Source: Tepidimonas fonticaldi | Lineage (GTDB): Bacteria; Pseudomonadota; Gammaproteobacteria; Burkholderiales; Burkholderiaceae_C | NCBI RefSeq assembly: GCF_007556755.1 | Contig: NZ_VJOO01000014.1 | Span: forward strand, 1 to 64,000 | Direction: 5' to 3' | Length of the DNA stretch: 64,000 bases | Part shown: positions 38,252 to 46,713 of the stretch, piece after piece | Numbering within the stretch: position 1 is the stretch's first letter | How the letters are laid out: the number at the start of each line of letters is the position of its first letter | Notes under the pieces: model-generated | The model's input: only the letters and a program-made list of their open reading frames with translations | The model's database searches: none | Told to the model about the DNA's origin: nothing | Translations under genes and position numbers: made by a program

Positions 38252-39706
38252 GTGAAAGTCTCAAAAGAGGAACTCGTCGCCGTCCTCGCCCAGTTCAATC
38301 CCTGGTGGCGGGGCGAGCCCATTGCGGACTTGCCCACATGGCGGCGTGCCGCCTTCCGCGAGCTGCACGCCTGGCTGACCGTGCCGCCCGCGCCCCGGGC
38401 GGTGATGCTCTCCGGCGCGCGGCAGATCGGCAAGACCACGCTGATGCTGCAGGCCGCGCAGGCGCTGCTGGCCGCCGGCGTACCCGCGGCCAACATCCTC
38501 TATGCCACCTTCGACCACCCGATTTTGAAGCTCGCCGGCATCGACGCCGTGCTCGACGCCTGGCGCGAGCGCGAGCCGCGCGCCGAGGGGCCGGAATATC
38601 TGCTGCTCGACGAAGCCCAGTTCATCCGGGACTGGGGCACCTGGGTCAAGCACCAGGTCGATTTCCGCAAGGACCGGCGCATCGCTTTCACCGGCTCGGC
38701 CATGCCGTTGGTGGAGGCCGCCCCCGAATCCGGCGTCGGCCGCTGGCACACGATCCGGCTGACCACGCTGTCGTTCTACGAGTACCTGCAGATCAAGCGC
38801 CTGCAACTGCCCGAGCTGCCCAAACTGCGCAGCCTGCGCGACCTGTTCGACTGGGCGCCGGCAGACTTCTACCGCGCCACCGAGCTGGGGCGGGACTACG
38901 TGGGCCACTTCCACGAATACCTGCTGCGCGGTGGCTTTCCGCAGACCGCGCAGGTCGACAGCGTCACGCAGGCGCAGCGCCTGCTGCGCGAGGACATCAT
39001 CGACAAGGTGCTCAAGCGCGACATGACCGCGCTCTTTGGCGTGCGCCGCGTGCTGGACCTGGAACACACCTTCCTCTACCTGTGCCTGCACGATGGCGGC
39101 CTGCTGGACATGGTGGACCTGTGCAGCAACCTGGAGGTCAAGCGCCCCACGGCGCAGCACTTCATCGAACTGCTGGAGGCCGCCCACCTGATCTACCGCC
39201 TGGCGCCCTACGGCTACGGCAAGGACGTGCTGCGCGCGCGGTTCAAGATTTATCTGGCCGATGCCGCCATCGCGCCAGCGGTGATGCTCAAGGGCAAGGC
39301 CATCCTGGAGGATGCTGCTGCTCTGGGTGTGGCCACCGAGACGGCCGTCTTCAAGCACCTGTTTGCCCGCTACTACGCGCAGAACGTGCGCTTCTCCTAC
39401 TGGCGCGGCAAGCGCGAGCACGAGGTCGATCTCGTTGCTGAAGTGGGCGGCGAGCTCATTCCGTTCGAGGTGAAGTACCGCGCCCAGCACACCGGTGCGC
39501 GCGAGTTGAAGGGCCTGATCGAGCTGTGCCAGGCCAAGCGCATCGCGCGCGGCTACGTGGTGACCAAAGCGCTGGACCACTTCGGGCCGATGCAGGGCCT
39601 GCCGCTGGCCGAAGATGCCGATGTACCGACGCGCATCATGCGCATTCCGGCGCCGCTGCTGTGCTACTGGATGGGGGCGGCGGAGCTTCCGGGGGATACG
39701 CAGTGA
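38252..39706 (+). CDS. AAA ATPase with DUF4143 domain
   Basis: This 484-residue protein has an AAA_14 domain with Walker A GARQIGKTT (about 55-63), Walker B L-L-L-D-E-A-Q-F (about 117) and a sensor T-G-S-A (about 149). A DUF4143 region follows (about 210-370), then a nuclease-like end with E-V-D-L-V-A and P-F-E-V-K-Y (about 390-410), resembling the D-ExK core of PD-(D/E)xK enzymes. The start is the GTG at 38252. The physiological role of this widespread family is unknown. These genes move as single cassettes and often sit at island borders, as here. It stands alone, with its own promoter and a hairpin after it. Confidence 0.8.
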   Translation: MKVSKEELVAVLAQFNPWWRGEPIADLPTWRRAAFRELHAWLTVPPAPRAVMLSGARQIGKTTLMLQAAQALLAAGVPAANILYATFDHPILKLAGIDAVLDAWREREPRAEGPEYLLLDEAQFIRDWGTWVKHQVDFRKDRRIAFTGSAMPLVEAAPESGVGRWHTIRLTTLSFYEYLQIKRLQLPELPKLRSLRDLFDWAPADFYRATELGRDYVGHFHEYLLRGGFPQTAQVDSVTQAQRLLREDIIDKVLKRDMTALFGVRRVLDLEHTFLYLCLHDGGLLDMVDLCSNLEVKRPTAQHFIELLEAAHLIYRLAPYGYGKDVLRARFKIYLADAAIAPAVMLKGKAILEDAAALGVATETAVFKHLFARYYAQNVRFSYWRGKREHEVDLVAEVGGELIPFEVKYRAQHTGARELKGLIELCQAKRIARGYVVTKALDHFGPMQGLPLAEDADVPTRIMRIPAPLLCYWMGAAELPGDTQ

Positions 39707-39756
39707 AGCTCGCCGCACGGGGTCTGGCTCCATGGAGCCGCCCGGCCTTGATGGGA

Positions 39757-39797
39757 GGGCATCCGTCGGCCTTCTACGCGCAAGCCCACGGATGCCC
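39757..39797 (+). terminator. Hairpin after the DUF4143 ATPase
   Basis: GGGCATCCGT (39757-39766) and ACGGATGCCC (39788-39797) are perfect 10-bp inverse arms with a 21-base loop. It lies 50 bases after the ATPase stop and before the riboswitch promoter. A T-run is lacking, so termination would be weak or Rho-assisted. The gene-free stretch 39707-40078 otherwise holds only the riboswitch and its promoter. Confidence 0.4.
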
Positions 39798-39893
39798 TCG
39801 GCATGACTCGTAAGCTTTTGCCGACAATTTCCCCCGTGGCCGGTCAGGCCGCGTCGATGGCGTCTGCGCCGACGGCGCCGCCCCCCTTGTTTG

Positions 39894-40040
39894 TACAATC
39901 TCGGTCGTCACTGGGGAGTAGCCGCTCTGCGACCGCCAGAGGCCTGCGTCAACATGCTTGGCAGTTTTGCCATGGCGCAGGCGGTTTCCGGACTTGGCAA
40001 GACCTTTGACCAGGGTGCCTCCGACTCGGCCGGGGATCCG
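39894..40040 (+). promoter_or_regulatory. yybP-ykoY manganese riboswitch with its promoter
   Basis: TACAAT at 39894-39899 is a good -10 box. The transcript then carries CTGGGGAGTAGCC near 39911-39923, the hallmark of the yybP-ykoY family, and later G-G-C-A-A-G-A-C-C (about 39995-40003), the second conserved block that helps form the Mn2+ pocket. The region ends about 40 bases before the start codon of a UPF0016 cation exporter, a known target class of this riboswitch. High Mn2+ is expected to open expression, by allowing read-through or exposing the start region. The exact 3' end is not certain. Confidence 0.75.
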
Positions 40041-40078
40041 CCGTGGTCATTCGTCTTTGCTCCGGCCGGGAACCGTCC

Positions 40079-40657
40079 ATGGAATCTCTCTTCGTCTCGA
40101 CGGGCGTCGTCGCCCTGGCCGAAATCGGCGACAAAACGCAGCTGCTCGCCTTCCTGCTGGCGGCCCGCTTCAAAAAGCCGCTGCCGATCATCCTGGGCAT
40201 TCTGGTCGCGACGTTGGCCAACCATGGCCTGGCCGGGGCGCTGGGTGCCTGGATCACCGCCACCGTCAGCCCCCAGGTGCTGCGCTGGGTGCTGGGCCTG
40301 TCGTTCATTGCAATGGCCGTCTGGACGCTGATCCCCGACGAAATCGAGGAGGACGAGGTATCGATTGCGCGGCGCTTTGGCGTCTTTGGGGCCACGTTGG
40401 TGACCTTCTTCCTGGCCGAGATGGGCGACAAGACGCAAATTGCCACCGTGGCAATGGCGGTGCACTACGCCGCGCCGCTGATGGTGGTCATCGGCACCAC
40501 GCTGGGCATGTTGATCGCCGACGTGCCGGCGGTGTTCGTGGGCGACAAGCTGGCCAACCGCATTCCGATGCGGCTGGTGCATGGGGTGGCGGCCGCCATT
40601 TTTGCCGGGCTGGGGGTGCTGACGCTGATGGGGGTGGGTGCCTCGCTGGGAGTGTGA
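40079..40657 (+). CDS. UPF0016/GDT1 (TMEM165) family manganese exporter
   Basis: This 192-residue inner-membrane protein has about six helices and two copies of the family motif E-x-G-D-K-T-Q (E-I-G-D-K-T-Q at about 16 and E-M-G-D-K-T-Q at about 116), whose acidic residues bind the cation. Bacterial relatives such as MneA export Mn2+. I choose the ATG at 40079, where the first helix begins, over the GTG 12 codons upstream. The riboswitch in front of it supports the manganese role strongly. It is not in an operon with its neighbours. Confidence 0.87.
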   Translation: MESLFVSTGVVALAEIGDKTQLLAFLLAARFKKPLPIILGILVATLANHGLAGALGAWITATVSPQVLRWVLGLSFIAMAVWTLIPDEIEEDEVSIARRFGVFGATLVTFFLAEMGDKTQIATVAMAVHYAAPLMVVIGTTLGMLIADVPAVFVGDKLANRIPMRLVHGVAAAIFAGLGVLTLMGVGASLGV

Positions 40658-40855
40658 CGCTCAGGCCGGGGCGGGCCGGTCGGCGGCGTCTTGGCGGCCG
40701 TCGCACGGGCGCATCGCTGCGCCGTCCGCCCGGCGTCGATGGACTGTCGGCGGGCGTCGCCGTGCTGGTGCAATCGTTGTATGCTTATTGAGCGATCAAA
40801 AAGAGAGGGCTGAAAGCCGCTCGGCCCCGAGCCTGCCCCCGAAGGAGTTGCCCCC

Positions 40856-41881
40856 ATGTCTTCTGTCGCCCTGTCCCGCCGCCGCTGGTTGCAAATCGCC
40901 GCCGGCTCCGGCCTGGTGGGGGCCGGCCTCGCCACCATGCCGGAGGTGCGGCTGTTTGCCCAGCAGTTGCAGGACTTTATCGAGGGGCCGCCGGTGCCCG
41001 ATGTGAAGCCCGAGCGCATCGCCCCCCACGTTTGGATGATTTACGCTCAGGACGGCTTTCCCACGCCGGAAAACCGCGGGGTGATGGCCAATGTGGTGTT
41101 CGTCGTGACTTCGGTGGGGGTGGTGATGCTCGACGCCGGGTGCTCGCTGCAGCACGGCGAGATGGTCGTCCGCATGATCCGCACCGTGACCGACAAGCCC
41201 GTGGTGGCGATCTTCAACAGCCACTACCACGGCGACCACTGGCTGGGCAATCACGCCTTCGTCAAGACGTACGGCGAGGCGCTGCCAATCTACGCCTTGC
41301 CGCACACCATCGAGCAGATCAAAGGGGCCGAAGGCAGCCTGTGGCGCAGCTTGATGGAGCGCTGGACCAACCAAGCCACGATGGGCACACAGGTGGTGGC
41401 GCCCAACCGGCCGGTGCAGCACGGGCAGACGTTCACTTTTGGCGATGTCACCCTGCGCATGCACCACTACGGCAAGGCGCACACGCCGTCCGATCTGTGC
41501 GTGGAGGTGGTGCAGGATCGCTTCACCTATGTCGGCGACATTGCGATGGAAAACCGCATCGCCAACATCGACGATGGCTCCTACCCGGGGACGTTCAAGT
41601 ACTACGAAGCGCTGCAACAGGCCGCCGGCGACCAAGTGTGGTGGCCGGGGCATGGGCGCGGCAGCAAGACGCTGCTGCGCGACTACGGCACTTTCCTCAA
41701 GGGCATTTGGGAGCCGTGCGTGCAGGCCGTCAAGGACGGCGTGCCGCTGGAAAAGGCCAAGGAACTCGTGCTCAAGGACCCCCGCGTGGCCGCACGGGCG
41801 CGGGGGATGGCGGGGTTCGACTCCAATATTGGCAAGTACACCAGTTTGGCGTACTTGGAAGCCGAGCGGGAGCTATTCTGA
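40856..41881 (+). CDS. Tat-exported MBL-fold metallo-hydrolase (SoxH-like)
   Basis: This 341-residue protein begins with a Tat-type signal (S-R-R-R-W-L-Q followed by a hydrophobic stretch to about 35). A metallo-beta-lactamase fold follows, with the metal-binding H-Y-H-G-D-H-W at about 122-128, further ligands in Y-G-K-A-H-T-P and Y-V-G-D-I and the final W-P-G-H-G near 265. Such periplasmic enzymes include SoxH-like proteins and the quinoprotein relay system zinc hydrolases. The substrate is unknown. The gene overlaps the end of the convergent ModE-like regulator by 9 bases. GAAGGAG is about 10 bases upstream of the ATG. Confidence 0.75.
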   Translation: MSSVALSRRRWLQIAAGSGLVGAGLATMPEVRLFAQQLQDFIEGPPVPDVKPERIAPHVWMIYAQDGFPTPENRGVMANVVFVVTSVGVVMLDAGCSLQHGEMVVRMIRTVTDKPVVAIFNSHYHGDHWLGNHAFVKTYGEALPIYALPHTIEQIKGAEGSLWRSLMERWTNQATMGTQVVAPNRPVQHGQTFTFGDVTLRMHHYGKAHTPSDLCVEVVQDRFTYVGDIAMENRIANIDDGSYPGTFKYYEALQQAAGDQVWWPGHGRGSKTLLRDYGTFLKGIWEPCVQAVKDGVPLEKAKELVLKDPRVAARARGMAGFDSNIGKYTSLAYLEAERELF

Positions 41882-42997
41882 CCCCACGGCCTTCCTGGGC
41901 CGGCGCTTTGGCGGCAGCCGCCACCACGGCAGCGTCGCGGTCAGAGAGAGCACGGCGCCGCAGTCCTGCGGCGCATAGCCTGGAATGCCGGCCAGTCGCG
42001 CCTGCCAGGCGGGCGTGGTCAACACGTCGCGCAGGGCGCGCAGCCCGGGTTGCTCCAGGGCAGTTTCGAGGCAGGCGAGGGCATAGCGTTCGCGCACCAA
42101 GGGGACGAAGCCCAGCCCCAGCCGCTGCGCGGCCGCCTGTGTACCCAAGCCCGCATCGGCGCTGCCGCTGGCCACCGTCTGCGCAACGGCGGCGTGCGAG
42201 GGCTCGCAGCGGTCGTAGCCCGGCAGCTCCTGCGGTTGCAGGCCCGCTTCGCGCAGCAGCTCATCCAACAGCAGCCGGGTCCCGGTGCCTTCGGGCCGAT
42301 TGACGTAACGCAGCCGCCAGCGCACGACGTCCGCCAGACCGCGCAGCCGGCGGGGATTGCCTGGGGGGACGATCAGGCCCTGCCAGCGCTGCGCAAAGCC
42401 CAGCAGCTTGTGCCGCCCCGGGGCGAGCAGCGGCCGGTAGGCGCGCGCAGCGGGGCTGTCGATGCCTGGCTGCTCACGCGTGTGAAAGCCAGCGACCACG
42501 CAGCGCCCGTCGTCGAGTGCGCGCAGCGCTTCCACGCTGCCGCAAAAGCGGATGTCCAGGTGCAGGCGCGCGTGTTCGGCCGCGTGTGTCTGCAGCAGCG
42601 GCAGGGCGTCGTCGTGGCTGGCGTACAGCGGCAGCACATGGCTGTCCGGGTCGAAGGCCAGCGCGAAGGTGCGCTCCAACTCGGCCCGCAGGGCCTCGAT
42701 CTGTGGCATCAGGCGGGCCTGCGCCAGCCGCTCGGTCCAGATGAGTTTTTCGGCAAACGGGGTGAGGGTGGCGGCCTGGCCCCGCTCCCAGTGCACGAGC
42801 GGTTGACCGAGCCGGTCTTCCCACGATTTGAGCTGTCCCCACGCATGTCGGTACGACCACCCCAGCGCACGCGCCGCCGCTGCGATCGAGCCGCCAGTGC
42901 GCACGGCGTACAGCAGATCCATCAAGGGGTTGCGCAGCGGGGCGGCATGGTCGCTGCCCGTGTCGTCCAGAAGGTAGTGAAGCCCAATCCTGCGCAT
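41873..42997 (-). CDS. ModE-like HTH regulator with substrate-binding domain (TupR-type)
   Basis: The protein has 374 residues. The N-terminal winged helix (about 22-100) reads like ModE and LysR relatives: T-G-G-S-I-A-A-A-A-R-A-L-G-W-S-Y-R-H-A-W. The C-terminal part (about 130-350) is a periplasmic-binding-protein-like domain with G-T-G-T-R-x-L-L-D-E-L-L and a D-A-G-L-G-T motif. This combination is used by regulators of tungstate and molybdate transport. It diverges from tupBCA with 128 bases between, which contains a palindrome. I choose the ATG at 42997 over the GTG two codons upstream. A role as tungstate-responsive regulator is inference from context. Confidence 0.75.
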   Translation of the reverse strand: MRRIGLHYLLDDTGSDHAAPLRNPLMDLLYAVRTGGSIAAAARALGWSYRHAWGQLKSWEDRLGQPLVHWERGQAATLTPFAEKLIWTERLAQARLMPQIEALRAELERTFALAFDPDSHVLPLYASHDDALPLLQTHAAEHARLHLDIRFCGSVEALRALDDGRCVVAGFHTREQPGIDSPAARAYRPLLAPGRHKLLGFAQRWQGLIVPPGNPRRLRGLADVVRWRLRYVNRPEGTGTRLLLDELLREAGLQPQELPGYDRCEPSHAAVAQTVASGSADAGLGTQAAAQRLGLGFVPLVRERYALACLETALEQPGLRALRDVLTTPAWQARLAGIPGYAPQDCGAVLSLTATLPWWRLPPKRRPRKAVGSE

Positions 42998-43055
42998 GCC
43001 CACAGTGTGCCCGATGTGACGGGGGCACCGCCTGCGCTGCCGGTGTCCCCAGGCC

Positions 43056-43073
43056 TATGCACGCCGCTGCATA
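43056..43073. promoter_or_regulatory. Candidate operator of the tup regulator
   Basis: TATGCA-N6-TGCATA is a perfect 6-bp inverted repeat with a 6-base centre (CGCCGC). It lies between the divergent ModE-like regulator and tupB. A dimeric ModE-type protein would bind such a site. No other copy was seen near the aldehyde oxidoreductase operon. Confidence 0.4.
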
Positions 43074-43125
43074 CCGGGAAAGCCACGGGCGCTTGCCGTT
43101 TGCTCGGCCGCTACGATGCACGGTC

Positions 43126-43854
43126 ATGGAGTCTTTTGCGCAGGGGTTGGCGGTTGCCTGGGGGTTGGTCCTGTCGGGGGACGCGACGTTGTGGCAGATC
43201 GTCGCGCGGTCGTTGGCGGTCAGTGCGACCGCTTGCGGGTTGGCGTGCGTGCTGGGGTTGTCGATCGGAACATGGCTGGCCGTGGCGCGTTTTCCGGGGC
43301 GCGCTGCCGTCGTGACGCTGGTCAATACGCTGCTGGCGGTTCCATCGGTGGTGGTCGGGCTGGTGGTGTACCTGCTGCTGTCCCGCTCGGGGCCGCTGGG
43401 CTTTCTGGGGTGGTTGTTTACGTTTCAGGCCATGGTGCTGGCGCAGACGGTGCTGGTGTTGCCGTTGGTCATCGGGCTCACGCGCCAGGTGGTGGAGGAT
43501 GCGGAATCGCAGTACGGCGAGCAGTTGCGCGCGCTGGGCGCCGGGACGGTGTGGCGCGGCTGGCTGCTCGCTTGGGATGAGCGGTACGCGCTGCTGACGG
43601 TCGTGATCACGGCGTTTGCGCGCGCGGTCTCGGAGGTGGGGGCGGTGATGGTCGTGGGCGGCAATATCGATGGCTTTACCCGCGTCATGACGACGGCGAT
43701 TGCGCTGGAGACCAGCAAGGGCGATCTGCCGCTGGCGCTGGGGCTGGGCATCGTCCTGCTGGGGGTGGTGCTGATCCTGAATGCCCTGGTGGCGCTGCTG
43801 CGACGCTGGCGCGAACGGGCGGATGGGCCTACACTGCTGGAGGCGCGCGCATGA
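43126..43854 (+). CDS. tupB: Tungstate ABC transporter, permease
   Basis: This 242-residue inner-membrane permease has about six helices. The cytoplasmic EAA-type loop contains E-Q-L-R-A-L-G-A-G-T-V-W-R-G-W near 145 and contacts the ATPase. The family comprises the permeases of the tungstate/molybdate uptake systems (TupB, ModB, WtpB), and the TupA gene downstream decides for tungstate. The order is tupB-tupC-tupA. The gene overlaps tupC by 4 bases (ATGA). The start at 43126 is the ATG just before the first hydrophobic segment. It supplies tungsten for the aldehyde oxidoreductase encoded 3.4 kb downstream. Confidence 0.85.
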   Translation: MESFAQGLAVAWGLVLSGDATLWQIVARSLAVSATACGLACVLGLSIGTWLAVARFPGRAAVVTLVNTLLAVPSVVVGLVVYLLLSRSGPLGFLGWLFTFQAMVLAQTVLVLPLVIGLTRQVVEDAESQYGEQLRALGAGTVWRGWLLAWDERYALLTVVITAFARAVSEVGAVMVVGGNIDGFTRVMTTAIALETSKGDLPLALGLGIVLLGVVLILNALVALLRRWRERADGPTLLEARA

Positions 43855-44582
43855 CGCCGCTATATGACTTTCGCGGGGTGCACGTCCGTCTGGGCCCTGC
43901 GGGGCAGGTACACGCCTTGCGCGGGATCGACCTGCGCGTGCAGCCTGGCGAGCGCGTGGCGCTGGTGGGCAGCAACGGCAGTGGCAAGAGTACGCTGTTG
44001 CGTACGCTCATGGGTCTGTTGCCGGTGGGGGGCGTATTGCACCGCGCCCCGGGGGTGCGTGCGGCCCTGGTGTTCCAGCGGCCGTACCTGATGCGCTCGA
44101 GCGCGTTGCACAACGTGGCGATTGCGCTGTGGTTGCAGGGGCAGCGCTGGGCACAGGCGCGGGTGCTGGCCCTGCAAGCGCTGGAGCGGGTGGGCCTGGC
44201 GGCCTACGCGGGGCGCAACGGGCGGACCTTGTCGGGGGGGCAGCAGCAGCGGTTGGCCCTGGCCCGGGCCTGGGCGCAGCACCCCAATGTCTGGCTGCTC
44301 GATGAGCCGACCGCCAGCCTCGATCCGCAGGCCCGGCTCGAGGTCGAGGCCTTGATCCGCACTTTCGCCGCTCCTGGCGCCTCACCAGCGCAGGAGGGGG
44401 GAGGGACTCTGATTTTCAGCAGTCACCAACTGGGGCAGGTGCGGCGCCTGGCCAGCCGCGTCGTCTATCTGGAAGCAGGGCGCATTCTGGCCGATCTTCC
44501 TGTGGATGATTTTTTCGACCCCGATGTCCTGGCGCGGCATTCGCCTCAGGCTCGTGCTTTTGTCCTTGGAGAAACCCCATGA
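43851..44582 (+). CDS. tupC: Tungstate ABC transporter, ATP-binding subunit
   Basis: This 243-residue ABC ATPase has Walker A GSNGSGKST (about 39-47), the signature L-S-G-G-Q-Q-Q-R (about 125) and Walker B V-W-L-L-D-E-P-T-A-S-L-D (about 145-156), with the switch histidine in F-S-S-H-Q-L. It powers TupB. Start and stop both overlap the neighbours by 4 bases (ATGA on each side), so tupB, tupC and tupA are translationally coupled. It lacks the C-terminal regulatory domain of ModC-type subunits, as expected of the short TupC group. Confidence 0.9.
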   Translation: MTPLYDFRGVHVRLGPAGQVHALRGIDLRVQPGERVALVGSNGSGKSTLLRTLMGLLPVGGVLHRAPGVRAALVFQRPYLMRSSALHNVAIALWLQGQRWAQARVLALQALERVGLAAYAGRNGRTLSGGQQQRLALARAWAQHPNVWLLDEPTASLDPQARLEVEALIRTFAAPGASPAQEGGGTLIFSSHQLGQVRRLASRVVYLEAGRILADLPVDDFFDPDVLARHSPQARAFVLGETP

Positions 44583-45379
44583 AGTTGCTATCCTGGTTAC
44601 TGACGGTTGTCGGCTGTCTCGTGGCGTGGACGGTTCACGCGCAGCCCCTCGTCGTGGCTTCCACCACCTCGACGGAGCAGTCGGGTCTTTTCGGCCACCT
44701 ATTGCCACTGTTTCGACAGGCGACAGGGATCGAGGTCAAGGTGGTGGCGCTGGGGACCGGGCAAGCGATCGACATGGCGCGCCGCGGCGATGCCGATGTG
44801 TTGTTCGTGCACGATCAGGCGGCCGAGGAGCGCTTCGTTGCGGAAGGCTGGGGGGTGCAGCGGCTGGAGGTCATGTACAACGATTTCGTGCTGGTGGGGC
44901 CCAAGACGGATCCCGCCGGTGTTCGGGGGCGCGACATCGTGGAGGCGCTGCGTAAGGTGGCGGCAGCCGGCGCGCCGTTCGTCTCACGCGGCGACAGGAG
45001 CGGAACCCACGCCGCCGAATTGCGGTTTTGGGCGCAGGCGGGGCGACCCGAGCCTGGATGGAGCGGCTATCGGCCATGCGGCTGCGGCATGGGGGCCGCG
45101 CTCAACATGGCCGCCGCCACCGCTGCCTATGTGTTGACGGATCGCGGCACTTGGCTGAACTTCAAAAACCGCGCCGATTTGGCCGTGCTGGTCGAGGGGG
45201 ACCCGCGCCTGTTCAATCCCTACGGGGTGATTCGAGTGAACCCCGAACGACACCCACACGTCAAGACGGCAGCGGCACAAGCGTTTGTGGATTGGATCAC
45301 CGGGCCTATGGGGCAAGCAGCGATTGCCAGTTATCGGATCGGGGGGGAGGCGGCCTTCTTCCCGAGCGCGCGGCGCTGA
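44579..45379 (+). CDS. tupA: Tungstate-binding protein
   Basis: This 266-residue periplasmic binding protein has a signal peptide (about 1-22, ending V-H-A) and the TupA hallmark T-T-S-T-E (about 31-35), which takes part in oxyanion binding. G-D-A-D-V-L-F-V-H-D (about 75) and the S-R-G-D-R-S-G-T-H stretch (about 135-143) complete the binding cleft of this family. TupA binds tungstate far better than molybdate. It is the last gene of tupBCA. The tungsten enzyme operon is next but one on the same strand. Confidence 0.9.
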   Translation: MKLLSWLLTVVGCLVAWTVHAQPLVVASTTSTEQSGLFGHLLPLFRQATGIEVKVVALGTGQAIDMARRGDADVLFVHDQAAEERFVAEGWGVQRLEVMYNDFVLVGPKTDPAGVRGRDIVEALRKVAAAGAPFVSRGDRSGTHAAELRFWAQAGRPEPGWSGYRPCGCGMGAALNMAAATAAYVLTDRGTWLNFKNRADLAVLVEGDPRLFNPYGVIRVNPERHPHVKTAAAQAFVDWITGPMGQAAIASYRIGGEAAFFPSARR

Positions 45380-45403
45380 TCGGCGCGGCAGGTGTTGCCG
45401 GCC

Positions 45404-46534
45404 TCAGCGCTGGGCCAGCTTGCGATAGACCGTGGCCCGGCTGATTCCGAGTTGCCGCGCCGCTTCGGCCACATTGCCGCCAGCTTGCGCCACGGCGTGG
45501 CGGATGAGGGCCGCCTCCCGGCTTTTGAGAGGTAAGCTGGGGCCGTGTTGGGTGTCGTCGCCCCCCGACTGCGCCAACACCAGCAGCCGCAGCCCCAGCC
45601 AACTGGGTACTTCGAGCGGCCCGCGCCCCCGTCGCGCGGCGCTGAACAGGTCGCCATACGGCACGGCAAACACCTCGTCGGCGTGGGGCCAGCCGCCCGC
45701 GCTCGCCCCGATGTTCGCCCGCAGGTCCAGCATCTCGGTGGCCGTGCGGTTGGCGCCCACGATGCGCCCGTCGGCGTCGAGGATCAGGAGGCCATCGTCG
45801 TCATCGCCCGGCAGATGCCCGGGCCACGTCAATCGCAGGCTCAGGGCATGGGGGCGCAACAGCACCAGGGCGTTTTCGATGCGGCGCGCCGTCACGCTGA
45901 CCAAGTGCTTGAGGGCGCGGCGCTCCGGCGCCATGACACCGGTCAGATCGAGCATGCCGATGCATGCGCCGTCGGGGTCGAACAGCGGTGCCCCGGCGCA
46001 GCTGTAGACCGCAGTGTTGTCGAAGAAATGTTCCCCCCGGTGCAGCCAAACCGGCATCCGCTCGGTCAGCGCGGCGCCGATGGCCGAGGTGCCGATCGCG
46101 CTCTCCGACAGATCCACGCCGATGCGGGCGATTGCATGGATATGCCGGTTGCCGGGATCGACCGGGCCGTGCACGTCGATGACGATTCCGTTCGGATCGG
46201 TCAGCAGCGCAAAGTAGCCGGTGTCGGACATTGCCCGACCCAGCGTGCGGTCGATGATGGGGGTGGCCGCCTGCCTCAGGGTCTGGCTGGCTTCCAAGGT
46301 CCGCCGCATCACGGCGGCGCTGACACTGTCGAACACCACCCGCTCGCCTGGGCGTTGCCCGCGTGCCAGGCAGCGGCGCCACGAGGACGCGATCCACGGC
46401 TCGAGGCCCGGCACATCCCCGTCGAGCTGCGGGTCGTCGAGCATCCGGCGCCGGGCTTGGTCGATGGCGACGGTGCGGGCGTGCGGGGGGATCGGCCGCG
46501 GGCTGACCGATTCGCCGGGGCAATTGGACGGCAA
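45404..46534 (-). CDS. AcoR-like GAF/Fis regulator lacking the AAA+ domain
   Basis: The protein has 376 residues. An N-terminal GAF-type sensor (about 70-220, with F-D-N-T-A-V-Y-S-C-A-G-A-P-L-F-D) precedes a PAS-like segment (about 240-310: I-L-D-A-D-G-R-I-V-G-A-N). A Fis-type HTH closes the protein: G-G-N-V-A-E-A-A-R-Q-L-G-I-S-R-A-T-V-Y. AcoR-type activators normally have a sigma-54-interacting AAA+ ATPase between sensor and HTH. It is absent here, so the protein cannot be a standard sigma-54 activator. It diverges from the tungsten aldehyde oxidoreductase operon and probably controls it in response to an aldehyde. The start is uncertain (TTG at 46534, or an ATG at 46444). Confidence 0.75.
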   Translation of the reverse strand: MPSNCPGESVSPRPIPPHARTVAIDQARRRMLDDPQLDGDVPGLEPWIASSWRRCLARGQRPGERVVFDSVSAAVMRRTLEASQTLRQAATPIIDRTLGRAMSDTGYFALLTDPNGIVIDVHGPVDPGNRHIHAIARIGVDLSESAIGTSAIGAALTERMPVWLHRGEHFFDNTAVYSCAGAPLFDPDGACIGMLDLTGVMAPERRALKHLVSVTARRIENALVLLRPHALSLRLTWPGHLPGDDDDGLLILDADGRIVGANRTATEMLDLRANIGASAGGWPHADEVFAVPYGDLFSAARRGRGPLEVPSWLGLRLLVLAQSGGDDTQHGPSLPLKSREAALIRHAVAQAGGNVAEAARQLGISRATVYRKLAQR

Positions 46535-46713
46535 ATGCCGATTCGGCGCGACGCCCGTCGTACACGTTCACTGTCGCATTTTGAGAAATTCCGCACGCCT
46601 CCCCGGTCGACTAGGGTTATCCCCAAGGATGGCAGGGGATTCTCCTACAACAATACCAAAGCGGTGAACTTCACAAGGGCGTCCTTGCGGCCCCGCTACC
46701 CAGGAGACCAAGC

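Noticed and set aside
45404-46534. Sigma-54 activator
   Set aside because: Only GAF, PAS-like and Fis HTH segments are visible. The AAA+ domain with GAFTGA is absent.
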